DNA of 64,000 bases from Persicimonas caeni (GTDB lineage: Bacteria; Myxococcota_A; Bradymonadia; Bradymonadales; Bradymonadaceae): positions 2,507,001 through 2,571,000 of the forward strand of contig NZ_CP041186.1 in assembly GCF_006517175.1 (NCBI RefSeq), read 5' to 3'. The notes below the pieces were generated by a model. It saw only the letters and a list, made by a program, of their open reading frames with translations. It had not been told where the DNA came from and made no database searches. Positions 26,410 through 35,144 of this stretch are shown in pieces; the first letter of the stretch is position 1; each line of letters starts with the position of its first letter. The position numbers were made by a program, and so were the translations under genes.

Positions 26410-27651
26410 ATGACTTCTAGCCGTTCGCCACTCCCTACGCCTCCCGAAACGCTGCGCGTGTTGCTCGTCGAGGATAACCCCGGCGACGCGCGGCTCATCG
26501 AGCGAAGCCTTCAGAAATCGACGTACCGACTCTTGGAGTCGTCCGTCGAGCTCATCTGGAAGGAGAACCTGACCGACGCGCTGGAGTTTCTCGAGCAGGA
26601 CAACGCCGTCGACGCCATCTTGCTCGATCTGGGCCTGCCCGAAAGCAACGGCCTGCAGACGCTGGATCGGATGGTCGACTATATGAGCCACTATCCGGTG
26701 ATCGTATTGACCGGGCTCGACGCCCCCGAGATCGCCGTCTCGGCGGTACGCGCCGGCGCTCAGGACTACGTGCACAAGGACAAGCTCGTCGGCGAGCAGA
26801 TTGCGCGCACGCTGCGCTACGCACTCGAACGCCAGCGCGCTCAGCGCGAGCTGCAATTGCGCATGACCGAAGTGGACCGTGTGATCAACCTGGGTCTGCT
26901 CGCCGCGGGCACCGCCCACCAGGTCAACAACCCGCTGGCCTACGTGACCAGCAATGTCGAGTACGCGCTGAGCCTCTTGAGAAAGACTCATGTGTCGACA
27001 CTCGACGAGCCGTTGGCGACCCATTACCCCGAGGTTATCGACGCCCTGCAGGATGCCCTCGATGGGAGCCGACGAGTGCGAGACGTGGCCCGAGATTTAC
27101 GCAAACTCGCAGGGGGAACGCCGGAGATGAACAGCAGCACGTCCATCAACCTGGACGTGGCACCGGTGCTAAGGAGTTCGACCAAGCTCGCGCGCAAGCA
27201 TATCGTCGAATATGCCCGGCTCGTCGAGGAGATCGACGCCAACCTGCCCCACGTGATCGCCAGCGAGCCGAAGCTGGGCCAAGTCTTCCTCAACGTGCTC
27301 ATCAACGCCGCACAGGCGCTCGACCAAAGCACCTGCGACGATCCCGAAGTGCGGGTGCGAGCCTATGCAGACGACGTCTCGGTGGTCGTCGAGGTCTCCG
27401 ACACAGGGTGTGGGATTCCTCCCGAGAATCGCGCGCATATCTTCGAGCCGTTTTTTACGACCAAGCAAAGCGAGGAGGGCCTCGGTTTGGGCCTGACCAT
27501 CGCGCACAAGATCGTGACGAGCATGGAAGGTCGTATCGAGGTCGACTCGAAGGTGGGAGTGGGAACCAGCGTGCGCGTCATCTTGCCGACGAGTGAGGCC
27601 GTCTTGAGCGAAGACGCCCTCTACGAGCCGACGGACGTGATGGATTGGTGA
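26410..27651 (+). CDS. Receiver-histidine kinase hybrid with altered H-box
   Basis: 413 residues from the ATG at 26410, which has no visible Shine-Dalgarno and lies 14 bp after the previous stop. The N-terminal receiver has VLLVEDNPGDARLIERSLQK, Asp in AILLDLGLPESNG, VIVLTGLD and DYVHKDKL. A HisKA/HATPase core follows: AAGTAHQVNNPLAYV (His170), NVLINAAQAL, DTGCGIPPENRAHIFEPFF, GLGLGLTIAH. The residue after the phosphorylated His is Gln instead of the usual Glu, which normally acts in catalysis. The protein therefore looks like the receiving end of the relay, controlled through its own receiver. Confidence 0.92.
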   Translation: MTSSRSPLPTPPETLRVLLVEDNPGDARLIERSLQKSTYRLLESSVELIWKENLTDALEFLEQDNAVDAILLDLGLPESNGLQTLDRMVDYMSHYPVIVLTGLDAPEIAVSAVRAGAQDYVHKDKLVGEQIARTLRYALERQRAQRELQLRMTEVDRVINLGLLAAGTAHQVNNPLAYVTSNVEYALSLLRKTHVSTLDEPLATHYPEVIDALQDALDGSRRVRDVARDLRKLAGGTPEMNSSTSINLDVAPVLRSSTKLARKHIVEYARLVEEIDANLPHVIASEPKLGQVFLNVLINAAQALDQSTCDDPEVRVRAYADDVSVVVEVSDTGCGIPPENRAHIFEPFFTTKQSEEGLGLGLTIAHKIVTSMEGRIEVDSKVGVGTSVRVILPTSEAVLSEDALYEPTDVMDW

Positions 27652-27664
27652 ATGGCTCGAGAGT

Positions 27665-29536
27665 TCAAGCCGGCTGGGGAAGCCAAATCACAAACCCATT
27701 CTCCAGCAAGCTGGCAAGACTCTCCGGATCGACGTCGATGACCCATTCGCGTCGAAGCTCGCCCTCTTCGATAGCGTCGAAGATGCGCGCGGCGCCGCGC
27801 CCCACGACCGCGAGCCGAAGCTCGCCGCGCATGAAGATGCGGGCCATTTCGATCTCCTCGGCGTCGGCCTGGGCCAGCCCGGGATCATTGGTGACCTGAG
27901 CGACGACCATCGGCGAGAAGACTTCGCGGCTGAGCGTGGCGTTGAGACGTGTGCGCCCGGGCCGAAGGGCGTACTCGTCGAGGCTGCCGGGCAGGCACGC
28001 AAACAACTCGGCGTCGCGATCCTTCTTGGGAGGCGCCATCGCCCACGCCTCGAAGCGCGCCAACTCGGCGACCCGGCCGGGCACCTCGGTCGTGGCGAGC
28101 CAGTCGGCAAAGCGGTGGGCCAAACGCCCGTGCGAGGCGAACTCATCGGAGAGCGCGAACGCTTCGACCCGCTCGCTCAAGTCTTCGTCGAGTTGGTCGG
28201 CAGCCATCGGCACGGCCTGACTGACCCCCTCCTCGAGCAGTCCGTGTCCGGCCTGGACGAAGCGCTCGGGCTCGCACCAGGTGTAGCCGAGCGAAGGCAC
28301 CGCCTCGGCGACCTCGTCGGGGAAGAGGTGGCGCACCCGGTCGAACTCGAGAAGAAGGTCGAGCACGACGTCGCCGGAGAAGTCGCTCAGCTGAGCCTGC
28401 TCGTCGACGTGGTGGACGTGGTGAGCCGCCTGCTCGAGGGTCGGCATCAGCCGCTCCTCGGCCTCGCGCAACGTCTGGGTGCCGTCTTCGAGCCAGCCCA
28501 ACGCCAGGTAGAGCCGATAGGCGACGTCTTGAACGGCGCGCCTGCCGCGGTCGACCTCGAACTGGTCGGGATCGACGTCGAGATCGCCGCTGAGCAGCCG
28601 CTGTGTCGTCTTGGCCAAGTTGTTGGCGTAGCGCTCCAGCGAGCTGAAGTAGTCGACGCCGTCTTTGAGGAAGGTCTCCGCCCACACACCGAAGCTCCAG
28701 GCGGTCATGCGATTCCAGTGGCTGCGCATGTAGCCGATGGCGTCGCTCGACGCGTCGAGCCGGGCGCGCTCGACCGCGTGCACCTCGCCGGTGTCGATCT
28801 CGGCCAGGCACGCCTGCCACTCCTCGGCGAAATGGTCGAGCCCCTTGTCCGCCCAACGCACCGCCTGATCGCGGCGCTCGTCGCGCCAACTCTGAGGCTG
28901 CTTCCAATACGGCCGGGCGGCGTCCTCGCACGCCCCGCAGTACTCGCGGTAGAGCACCTCTCCCTGGTGTTCGTCGCAGCGCGGCCGAAAGATCTCGTCG
29001 AAGGCGTACCAGTGCACCACCGGCAACAGCTCGTTCATCCGCGCGCCCACATACATCTCGAAGCGGGTCATCTCCGGATGCCAGAAGAACTTGAGCGCGC
29101 CGTGCAACAGCTCGTGTGCGCGCCACTTGCGGCGATGGTTGGGGTTGAACGCCGGAAACGGCGCGTCTTGGAAAAACGAGAAGTACTTGGGCTCCTCGAG
29201 CACACCGTCTTGCCAGGTCGGCACGGTGCCCGCCTCCCAGACCGCCAGCTCGGGATGCTGGTCCTCGGGCATGGGCACGCGCTTGCGAAGCTCGTGGTGG
29301 AAAAAGGCGCGTCCGCCCTGGGCGGCCAGAAGCGAGGCACGCGCCGACAGCGGGGTGACGACCATGTCGAGCACCGGCGCGCCCATTCCCTCGAGCAGGT
29401 CGACCAACCCGTCGGGCTCGCCCGCAGCGGCCAGGTCGTCGCAGGCGTCGACAATGGCGTCCGGGGCGGGCAACCAGTCGCGCGGCGAGCCGGAGATGTC
29501 AGAGGCGGCGATGTCGGGAAAGTGCAATTTGGCCAT
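27665..29536 (-). CDS. Uncharacterised 623-residue protein with an HExxH motif
   Basis: The start is taken as the ATG at 29536 (MAKLHFPDIAASD); an ATG 24 bases upstream is also possible and neither has a clear RBS. Around residues 135-175 is RRKWRAHELLHGALKFFW, then a nearby MTRFEMYVGARMNELLPVVHWYAFDEIF. HELLH fits the zinc-binding HExxH of gluzincin-type peptidases, with downstream glutamates that could be the third ligand. A Cys cluster (RPRCDEHQGEVLYREYCGAC) follows. The rest is Asp/Glu-rich helical sequence. There is no signal peptide. No known family is recognised; peptidase activity is a hypothesis. Confidence 0.65.
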   Translation of the reverse strand: MAKLHFPDIAASDISGSPRDWLPAPDAIVDACDDLAAAGEPDGLVDLLEGMGAPVLDMVVTPLSARASLLAAQGGRAFFHHELRKRVPMPEDQHPELAVWEAGTVPTWQDGVLEEPKYFSFFQDAPFPAFNPNHRRKWRAHELLHGALKFFWHPEMTRFEMYVGARMNELLPVVHWYAFDEIFRPRCDEHQGEVLYREYCGACEDAARPYWKQPQSWRDERRDQAVRWADKGLDHFAEEWQACLAEIDTGEVHAVERARLDASSDAIGYMRSHWNRMTAWSFGVWAETFLKDGVDYFSSLERYANNLAKTTQRLLSGDLDVDPDQFEVDRGRRAVQDVAYRLYLALGWLEDGTQTLREAEERLMPTLEQAAHHVHHVDEQAQLSDFSGDVVLDLLLEFDRVRHLFPDEVAEAVPSLGYTWCEPERFVQAGHGLLEEGVSQAVPMAADQLDEDLSERVEAFALSDEFASHGRLAHRFADWLATTEVPGRVAELARFEAWAMAPPKKDRDAELFACLPGSLDEYALRPGRTRLNATLSREVFSPMVVAQVTNDPGLAQADAEEIEMARIFMRGELRLAVVGRGAARIFDAIEEGELRREWVIDVDPESLASLLENGFVIWLPQPA

Positions 29537-29614
29537 GGCGCTCGGGGGTGGAGACAACATTTATTGAAAAATTAGTAGCGCGCGGCGAATAGGCCAATGA
29601 TTTCAATTGTGGAT

Positions 29615-29642
29615 GCGGAGCCGGGGCAAGTCCCGGCTCCGC
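29615..29642. terminator. GC-rich hairpin downstream of parC
   Basis: GCGGAGCCGGG and CCCGGCTCCGC form a perfect 11-bp stem with a 6-nt loop, 8 bp past the parC stop in its direction of reading. There is no T-run, so it may be a transcript-stabilising or processing hairpin more than a classic terminator. Confidence 0.5.
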
Positions 29643-29649
29643 AATAGGC

Positions 29650-32154
29650 CTACTCCTCTTCGGACCCATCATCCTCCTCACCCTTCTGAATCTCGACCGG
29701 CGGGCGGTACGAGCGGATGAGGTGGCCGCGCTTGATGACCCAGCGGCCTTTGTTGCCGCGGGAGGTGGGCTCGAATTTGGACTTCGAGCGGCTGATGATG
29801 ATGTTGCGGCCGCGGTTGGTCTCGACCTCCAGGCCCTCGTAATAGCCGGTCGACAGGGTCCAATCGAGGACTTCGTCGTCGCCCTCCAGCCCGATCGTTT
29901 TGACGCCTTTGGCCGCGCCCTTGTACTGGCTGACCTCCCGGGAGTGGAAGGTGAGGCCGCGCCCCTCGCGCGAGGCGATGGTCACAAGCTCTTCCTCGTG
30001 ACAGGTGCACTGCTCGACGTTGACGACCTCGTCCTTTTTGCTCAGGCGCATGAACATGCGACCCTTGACCGTCGACGGCTCGTCGAAGCCCTCGAGGGTG
30101 AAGCGTACGCCCTGACCCTGGCGGGTGATGGCGATCATCTGCGGCTCGCCGTCTTCGACCTCGCTGTCCTCGACCAGGCTGGGCTGGTCGGGCGCCACGC
30201 TCTGCAGGACGCGCTTGTCGATGGTGATCACGCCGACGATTTTCTCGCCGTCGTCGAAGTCGAAATAAGCCTGAACCGGGTCGCCGTAGCCCGTCGTCGA
30301 CGGTACGTCGTCGATGCGCATCGTGTAGACGCGGCCCATATTCGAGAAGAAGAGCACGCATTCGGGCGTGCGGCCGGGCATGACCCAGCCGATCTCGTCG
30401 TTGTCGCGCACACGGATCGTGGACAGGTCGCTGTACGACTTCTGGCGCTTGAACCAGCCGTCTTTGGTGACCATCACCCACACGTCCTCATCGAGGATAT
30501 AGTCGGCCTCGGAGTACTCGAGCTGAGCGACGTTGACGTCGACCTTGGTGCGACGCGGGTCGCTGTAGACATCGCGCAGAGCGACGAATTCGTTGCGGAT
30601 GAACTCCCAGCGCTTCTCTTCGCTGAGGAGGAGCACCTGGATCTTTTCGGCCTCTTCGCGGCGCGCGGCCAGCTCTTCGCGGATATTCTCGATCTCGAGC
30701 TTGGCCAGCCGGTACAGCTTGGTCTCCAAGATGGCGTCGGCCTGGTCGGCGTCGATGCCAAAATAGTTCATGAGCTTGTCGGCGGCGTTCTTCTTGCTCT
30801 CCGAGGCGCGAATGAGCTCGATGGCCTTGTCGAGGTCGTTGAAGATGAGCTCGAAGGCCTCCAGGATGTGGATGCGCCCCAAGATCTTTTCGAGCTCGAA
30901 CAAAAGCCGGCGCACCAGAACTTCCATGCGGAAGTCACGGAACTGGGCCAGCATCTGCTTGAGATCGAGCGTCGCCGGGGTGGGCACCGACGGGTTCTCC
31001 TCGCCGACTTCGAATTCACGCAGGAAATCGAGCAGGTCGATGACGCGGACCTTGCCCTCTTTGCGCTTGGTCCACGGCTCGACGGTCAGCTTCTCGACCA
31101 TCTCGCGCAGCTCGGCGTTGGCCGTCAGCGGGTCGGTCTGCTCCTGGGGCACCAGGCAGGTGACGTTGACGTGGAAGCGATGCTCGAGCGGGGTGTGCTT
31201 GAACAGGTACGCCATCGCCGTTTCGGGGTCGGTGCCGCGCTTGAGCTCGAGCACCACGCGCACATCGGCGGTCGACTCGTCGCGCACGTCTTGGACCTGC
31301 GGCAAGTTGCCCTGGATGATGTGGTCGGCGATCTTTTCGACCAGCGTCGCCTTGTTGACCGTGTAGGGCAGCGACTTGATGATGATGAACTTTTTGTAGT
31401 CGCGCGACTCGACCTCCCAGGAGGCGCGCATGTTGATGGTGCCCGAGCCCTCTCGGTAGATCTCCTGGAGCTCTTCGACCGTGTTGAGCATCACCCCACC
31501 GGTCGGAAAATCGGGCCCCTTGATGTACTTGTCGACGAGGTCGTCGACCTCGAGCGAGGGGTCGTCGATCAGCGCGATGAGCGCGTCGAGACATTCGCCC
31601 AGGTTGTGCGGCGGGATATTGGTCGCCATACCGACCGCGATGCCCGTCGCCCCGTTGATCAGCAGGTTGGGCACCTGCGAGGGGAGCACGCCTGGCTCGG
31701 CCTCGGTGCCGTCGTAGTTGGGCCGGAAGTCGACGGTGCTCTTTTTGATCTCGTCGAGCAACTCCGACGACAGGTTGGTCAGCCGCGCCTCGGTGTAGCG
31801 CATCGCCGCGGCGCTGTCGCCGTCGAGCGAGCCGAAGTTGCCGTGGCCGTCGACCAGCGGATAGCGCACCGAGAAATCCTGCGCCATGCGCACCATCGCG
31901 TCGTAGATCGATTGGTCGCCGTGGGGGTGATATTTACCCATGACCTCACCGACGATACGCGCACTCTTCATGTGCTTGGCATCGTGGGTCAGCCGCAGGT
32001 TGCTGAACATCGCGTACAGGATGCGCCTCTGCACCGGCTTGAGCCCGTCGCGCACGTCGGGCAACGCGCGGCTGGTGATGACGCTCATCGCGTAGTTCAG
32101 GTAGCGCGCTTGCGCTGTTTCATGCAGCGGAATTTTTTCGATCTTGGCTGCCAC
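29650..32154 (-). CDS. parC: DNA topoisomerase IV subunit A
   Basis: 834 residues. It starts with GTG at 32154, preceded by AAGGAG at good spacing. The catalytic tyrosine is Tyr120 (AMRYTEARL). The winged-helix region shows [20 protein letters not shown], and the exit-gate coiled coil and beta-pinwheel C-terminal domain follow. No GyrA box (QRRGGKG) is visible in the C-terminal domain, and its [14 protein letters not shown] turn is ParC-like, so topoisomerase IV is preferred over gyrase. At the position of the quinolone-bridging serine (GyrA Ser83) there is Gln81. The partner parE is not adjacent. Confidence 0.92.
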   Translation of the reverse strand: MAAKIEKIPLHETAQARYLNYAMSVITSRALPDVRDGLKPVQRRILYAMFSNLRLTHDAKHMKSARIVGEVMGKYHPHGDQSIYDAMVRMAQDFSVRYPLVDGHGNFGSLDGDSAAAMRYTEARLTNLSSELLDEIKKSTVDFRPNYDGTEAEPGVLPSQVPNLLINGATGIAVGMATNIPPHNLGECLDALIALIDDPSLEVDDLVDKYIKGPDFPTGGVMLNTVEELQEIYREGSGTINMRASWEVESRDYKKFIIIKSLPYTVNKATLVEKIADHIIQGNLPQVQDVRDESTADVRVVLELKRGTDPETAMAYLFKHTPLEHRFHVNVTCLVPQEQTDPLTANAELREMVEKLTVEPWTKRKEGKVRVIDLLDFLREFEVGEENPSVPTPATLDLKQMLAQFRDFRMEVLVRRLLFELEKILGRIHILEAFELIFNDLDKAIELIRASESKKNAADKLMNYFGIDADQADAILETKLYRLAKLEIENIREELAARREEAEKIQVLLLSEEKRWEFIRNEFVALRDVYSDPRRTKVDVNVAQLEYSEADYILDEDVWVMVTKDGWFKRQKSYSDLSTIRVRDNDEIGWVMPGRTPECVLFFSNMGRVYTMRIDDVPSTTGYGDPVQAYFDFDDGEKIVGVITIDKRVLQSVAPDQPSLVEDSEVEDGEPQMIAITRQGQGVRFTLEGFDEPSTVKGRMFMRLSKKDEVVNVEQCTCHEEELVTIASREGRGLTFHSREVSQYKGAAKGVKTIGLEGDDEVLDWTLSTGYYEGLEVETNRGRNIIISRSKSKFEPTSRGNKGRWVIKRGHLIRSYRPPVEIQKGEEDDGSEEE

Positions 32155-32372
32155 GTCTTTTACTCCTTAGTTCCAACCGACAAATCCAAGCGTCAGTGGT
32201 GTATCACTGGATCTGTGCAAGCTCAACCACAGCAGGCCTTTGCGTCGATCCCGACACGATCAAAGTCGACTTCCACACGATCCCGAGACGCAACAGGTAG
32301 ACGAACGGCCGCGGTGCGCCCACCTTTGAAGTAACGCAAGGGGTATTTCATTCCGGCCTGGGGAGGCCAACA

Positions 32373-32846
32373 ATGCACAGGGGAAGCGCACCACGCGCTC
32401 GATTCGCTCGGTTCATGGTGCTGGCGCTCGTCGTCACGCTCGGGGCCGCCTGCGGCGAGGACACCGTCGAACCGCAGTCTGGGGACGCCGGGGCCGGCGA
32501 TGCGCAGGACACGCCCAACGCGGTCCTCGACGCCAGCCTACCCCAGAGCGAGGTGGTCGCCACCGTCGCCGACGCCGGCGACGCCAACACCGACACCGAC
32601 GACGCCGACGCCTACACCCTGCCCCCCAACAGTATCACGACTTGCAACGGCTTTTTCGAGTGCATCCAAACCTGCCCGCCCGACGTCGACTCGTGCGTGG
32701 GCGCCTGCCACGACGCGATGAACGAAGAGGCCGAATTCTTGGTGCGCCGGTTCATCGCCTGCGTCAACAGCTTCTCGTGCAGTGAGCCCGACTGCGTGCT
32801 GCGCAACTGCGGCCAAGAGGCCGAGGCGTGTTTTAAGGACGACTAA
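32373..32846 (+). CDS. Small cysteine-rich lipoprotein
   Basis: 157 residues with lipobox LGAAC (Cys27), an Asp/Ala-rich linker to about residue 85, and a C-terminal domain with ten cysteines (CNGFFECIQTCPPDVDSC, VGACHDAMNEEAEFL, IACVNSFSCSEPDC and so on). The spacing suggests five disulfides in a helical hairpin fold exposed on the cell surface. The pattern CxxFxECxxxCP recurs in lipoproteins of this type of bacterium, but no function is known. The RBS GGGGAGG is strong. It is divergent from parC, with 218 bp between the starts. Confidence 0.75.
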   Translation: MHRGSAPRARFARFMVLALVVTLGAACGEDTVEPQSGDAGAGDAQDTPNAVLDASLPQSEVVATVADAGDANTDTDDADAYTLPPNSITTCNGFFECIQTCPPDVDSCVGACHDAMNEEAEFLVRRFIACVNSFSCSEPDCVLRNCGQEAEACFKDD

Positions 32847-33077
32847 TTGGGGCGCCTGCTTCGAGGGAGGGCGGCCTTGCAGAAGTTGGGGCGCCTGCTA
32901 TTAAAGGCTAAGGCTATTAGAGGGTTGCGAGACTGTTACACCGGACGATACGCAACTCCTAGAGAGGTGGCCTTGCAGAAGTTGGGGCGCCTGCTATTAA
33001 GGAAATTAAGGATTTTGGGGCTGCGATTTGCGACGTATGGACGATTCGCAGCCCCTAAATCCTTAACTGCCCAAATA
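32847..33077. repeat. Composite family A repeats, direct copies plus a palindrome
   Basis: The block GGCCTTGCAGAAGTTGGGG with GCGCCTGCTATTAA occurs twice, 95 bp apart (from 32874 and 32969), and an incomplete TTGGGGCGCCTGCT starts at 32847. The last copy carries a 21-bp stem with one mismatch (33006-33026 with 33046-33066) and the family end CCCAAATAG (33069-33077). The stem sequence differs from that of the copies at 10.5 and 12 kb. Confidence 0.75.
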
Positions 33078-33141
33078 GAGGGAGCCCCGATCCCTGTAGA
33101 CCTACGCCAGCCCTGTCTTTCTCCCCCACGCCCACACGAAT

Positions 33142-33792
33142 ATGGCCATCCGACAAGACTTCATCCTGCGCATGATCGAGCAGCTCGCCGAGGCCTTCGG
33201 CCGCATCTTTGCGGGCGACAAGGTCGACGACGAGCAAAAAGCCCTCTTCGAGATCGAGGGGGCGCTGGCGAAGACCTTTCGCACCCGGCGCGAGCTGCTG
33301 TTCATGAATCCCGAGGACAATATCGAGGAGTTCGACCCGCGTCTGTCGGCCGAAGTGGGTCGGATGTTCCTCGAGCACGCCCGCCTGTCCGCCTCCCAAG
33401 GCCAATCGAGCGCCTCGGAGCGCTCGTACGCTCTGGGCATCAAGTGTCTGCGCAACGCCATCGGTGAGGATCTGTCCCACAGCGACCAGACCTCGACCGA
33501 TCTGATGCGCGAGCTTCTTCGGTCCCAGCGCATCACCACCGTGCTCAGCGCCGACGACATGGCCGAGACCTGGCGCGACATCTTCGAAGAAGAGGCACGC
33601 CTGCAACACTACCCCGCCGCCGAAGACGCGCTCTTCCACGCCATCGACCTGGCCGACGACCCCGCCGACCACGTACGCCGGGGCATCCGGTTCTTCGAAA
33701 ATCTGCTCAAATTGCCCGATGAAGTGCTCGACGAGGCCGATCTGCCGCGTGTCGAGGTCGAGGAAGCTCTCGATGAGTTGCGCGAGGAGTAA
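33142..33792 (+). CDS. DUF6483-like small helical protein
   Basis: 216 residues. The N-terminus IRQDFILRMIEQLAEAFGRI resembles DUF6483 proteins, which also begin with a D[FY]xxRMIEQL helix. Later helical repeats (AEDALFHAIDLADDPADHVR) look TPR-like. It has no signal peptide or membrane segment and is acidic. The ATG has no Shine-Dalgarno: the 25 preceding bases are almost free of G-rich purine tracts. It stands between repeats and a converging gene. The function is unknown; the domain name is given from memory and is tentative. Confidence 0.65.
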   Translation: MAIRQDFILRMIEQLAEAFGRIFAGDKVDDEQKALFEIEGALAKTFRTRRELLFMNPEDNIEEFDPRLSAEVGRMFLEHARLSASQGQSSASERSYALGIKCLRNAIGEDLSHSDQTSTDLMRELLRSQRITTVLSADDMAETWRDIFEEEARLQHYPAAEDALFHAIDLADDPADHVRRGIRFFENLLKLPDEVLDEADLPRVEVEEALDELREE

Positions 33793-33871
33793 TCACCACA
33801 GGGTGCACGGGGAGCACGGAGGATAAGAATTTCGCCCTGTGCTCTCCGTGGCCCCGTGGTGAAATCGCCCT
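33793..33871. terminator. Bidirectional terminator-like inverted repeat
   Basis: TCACCACAGGG with ACGGGGAGCACGGAGG faces CCCTGTGCTCTCCGTGG with CCCCGTGGTGA, an imperfect stem of about 25 bp between two converging genes. The position and symmetry suit termination from both sides. Confidence 0.5.
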
Positions 33872-34744
33872 TTACGAGGCGCCGGCGACCACTGCGAGTT
33901 GCGGCTCGCGGTGCATGTGCAGCTGCATGCCGCGGTCGACGGCCACGATTTGGCCGGGGACCATCTCTTGCCAGACGTTGTCGCCGCTGAGGGGCTCGCT
34001 CGAGAAGATCATGTGGTTGACCTTTCCCGAGTTGACCGCCATCTCGCAGATTTTGGAGAAGCTTGGGCAGACGTCGCGCTCGGGGCAGCTCGTCTTGTGG
34101 GTGCTGTAGTAGAGTTGCTTGCCGCCCTGGTGGGCGGCCATGACCTGGCCGTTGGTCAGCAGGAACGACAGGTACAGGTCGTCTTTGCCCGTCGAGCCGT
34201 AGCAGTTATCGCCGGTAAGCTTGTGGATGGTGTCGATCGTCTCGTCGATCGCCTCGGTGACGTGGTCGACCGACGGGCCGCGCTCGCACAGCTCGAAGCG
34301 CTCGGACATATGCGACAGCAGCAGGTAGAAGAGCACCTCGCTGTCGGTGTCGCCGAGTACGAACCGGCGAAGCTCGGGCATGATTTGGTCGAGCAGCGCC
34401 TCGCGGTGGTCGCCGAAGTCCGGGATCTGGCCGTTGTGGGCAAAAATCCAGTTGCCATACTGGAACGGATGGCAGTTGACCATCGAGATGTGGCCGGTGG
34501 TCGCCTTGCGAAGGTGGGCGACGACGGTTTGTGAGCTCACGATGCCCGAGACACGCTGGAACAGGCTGTCTGCGACCGCCGTGCGCGCGCTCTTGATGAC
34601 GTGCGGCACGTTGCGCACGTAATACGCCACGCCCCACCCGTCCGGGTGCCTCTCACTCTGGTGCACCAGCGCGTTCTCGCAATCCACCAGACTGCGGTGC
34701 ACCTGACTCGCGATCACTGAGCGAAATCCAAATAGCCGACACAT
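33872..34744 (-). CDS. Class II glutamine amidotransferase (YafJ/EgtC-like)
   Basis: 290 residues beginning MCRLFGFRS: after Met removal the N-terminal Cys is the Ntn nucleophile. Supporting motifs are HQSERHPDGWGVAYY, VAHLRKATTGH, NCHPFQYGNWIFAHNGQIPDF and DTDSEVLFYLLL, all typical of GATase type 2 domains. There is no synthetase domain, so it is a stand-alone hydrolase of the YafJ/EgtC group, acting on glutamine or gamma-glutamyl amides. Its substrate is unknown and no ergothioneine genes are adjacent. A hairpin (34824-34831 with 34841-34848) lies in its leader. Confidence 0.9.
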   Translation of the reverse strand: MCRLFGFRSVIASQVHRSLVDCENALVHQSERHPDGWGVAYYVRNVPHVIKSARTAVADSLFQRVSGIVSSQTVVAHLRKATTGHISMVNCHPFQYGNWIFAHNGQIPDFGDHREALLDQIMPELRRFVLGDTDSEVLFYLLLSHMSERFELCERGPSVDHVTEAIDETIDTIHKLTGDNCYGSTGKDDLYLSFLLTNGQVMAAHQGGKQLYYSTHKTSCPERDVCPSFSKICEMAVNSGKVNHMIFSSEPLSGDNVWQEMVPGQIVAVDRGMQLHMHREPQLAVVAGAS

Positions 34745-34860
34745 AGGTCCAACCTCTCGCGCACATACAGCGCGACCACTTTCAAAAAGCCGAAGCCGTT
34801 TCCAGTGGTGCTAAACGGCTGCCGCTGCCGAAGTATTCACTCGGCAGCGAACTCCCCCCA

Positions 34861-34888
34861 ATGCTACCAGATAAATCCTACCATTCAA
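34861..34888 (-). promoter_or_regulatory. Predicted promoter of the glutamine amidotransferase gene
   Basis: Reading leftward, TTGAAT (34888-34883), 16 nt and TAGCAT (34866-34861). The long leader to 34744 contains a perfect 8-bp stem GCTGCCGA/TCGGCAGC. It was found by eye, and similarity to consensus is moderate. Confidence 0.35.
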
Positions 34889-34910
34889 CTAGGATATTAA
34901 ACACGTGGTG

Positions 34911-35111
34911 GTGCAGGTGAATGGGGCGCCTCGATATCCAAAGGCCTTCTACATAAGCAATTAAGGACATAGGGGTTGCGAGTTGTGGTATTCCTCTTGT
35001 GCAGGTGAATGAGGCGCCTCGATATCCAAAGGCCTTCTACATAAGCAATTAAGGACATAGGGGTTGCGAGTTGTGATTTCCTTCCATCACGCAGCCCCTA
35101 TGTCCTTAATT
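34911..35111. repeat. 88-bp direct duplication carrying a family A-type palindrome
   Basis: Copies start at 34911 and 34999 and are nearly identical for about 77 bp (GTGCAGGTGAATG with GGCGCCTCGATATCC and so on). The second copy pairs with an inverted arm at 35087-35111: AATTAAGGACATAGGGG against CCCCTATGTCCTTAATT. The gap 34745-35144 holds no gene. Confidence 0.8.
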
Positions 35112-35144
35112 GCCTATTTAGATGGCGTCGCAACCCCGCAAGGC

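Noticed and set aside
29722-32334. 870-residue rightward frame opposite parC
   Set aside because: Antisense shadow of a clearly real gene. The His/Arg/Asp/Val-rich sequence shows no domain.
32847-33467. 206-residue frame across the repeat region
   Set aside because: Built from repeat copies and an out-of-frame part of the real 33142-33792 gene.
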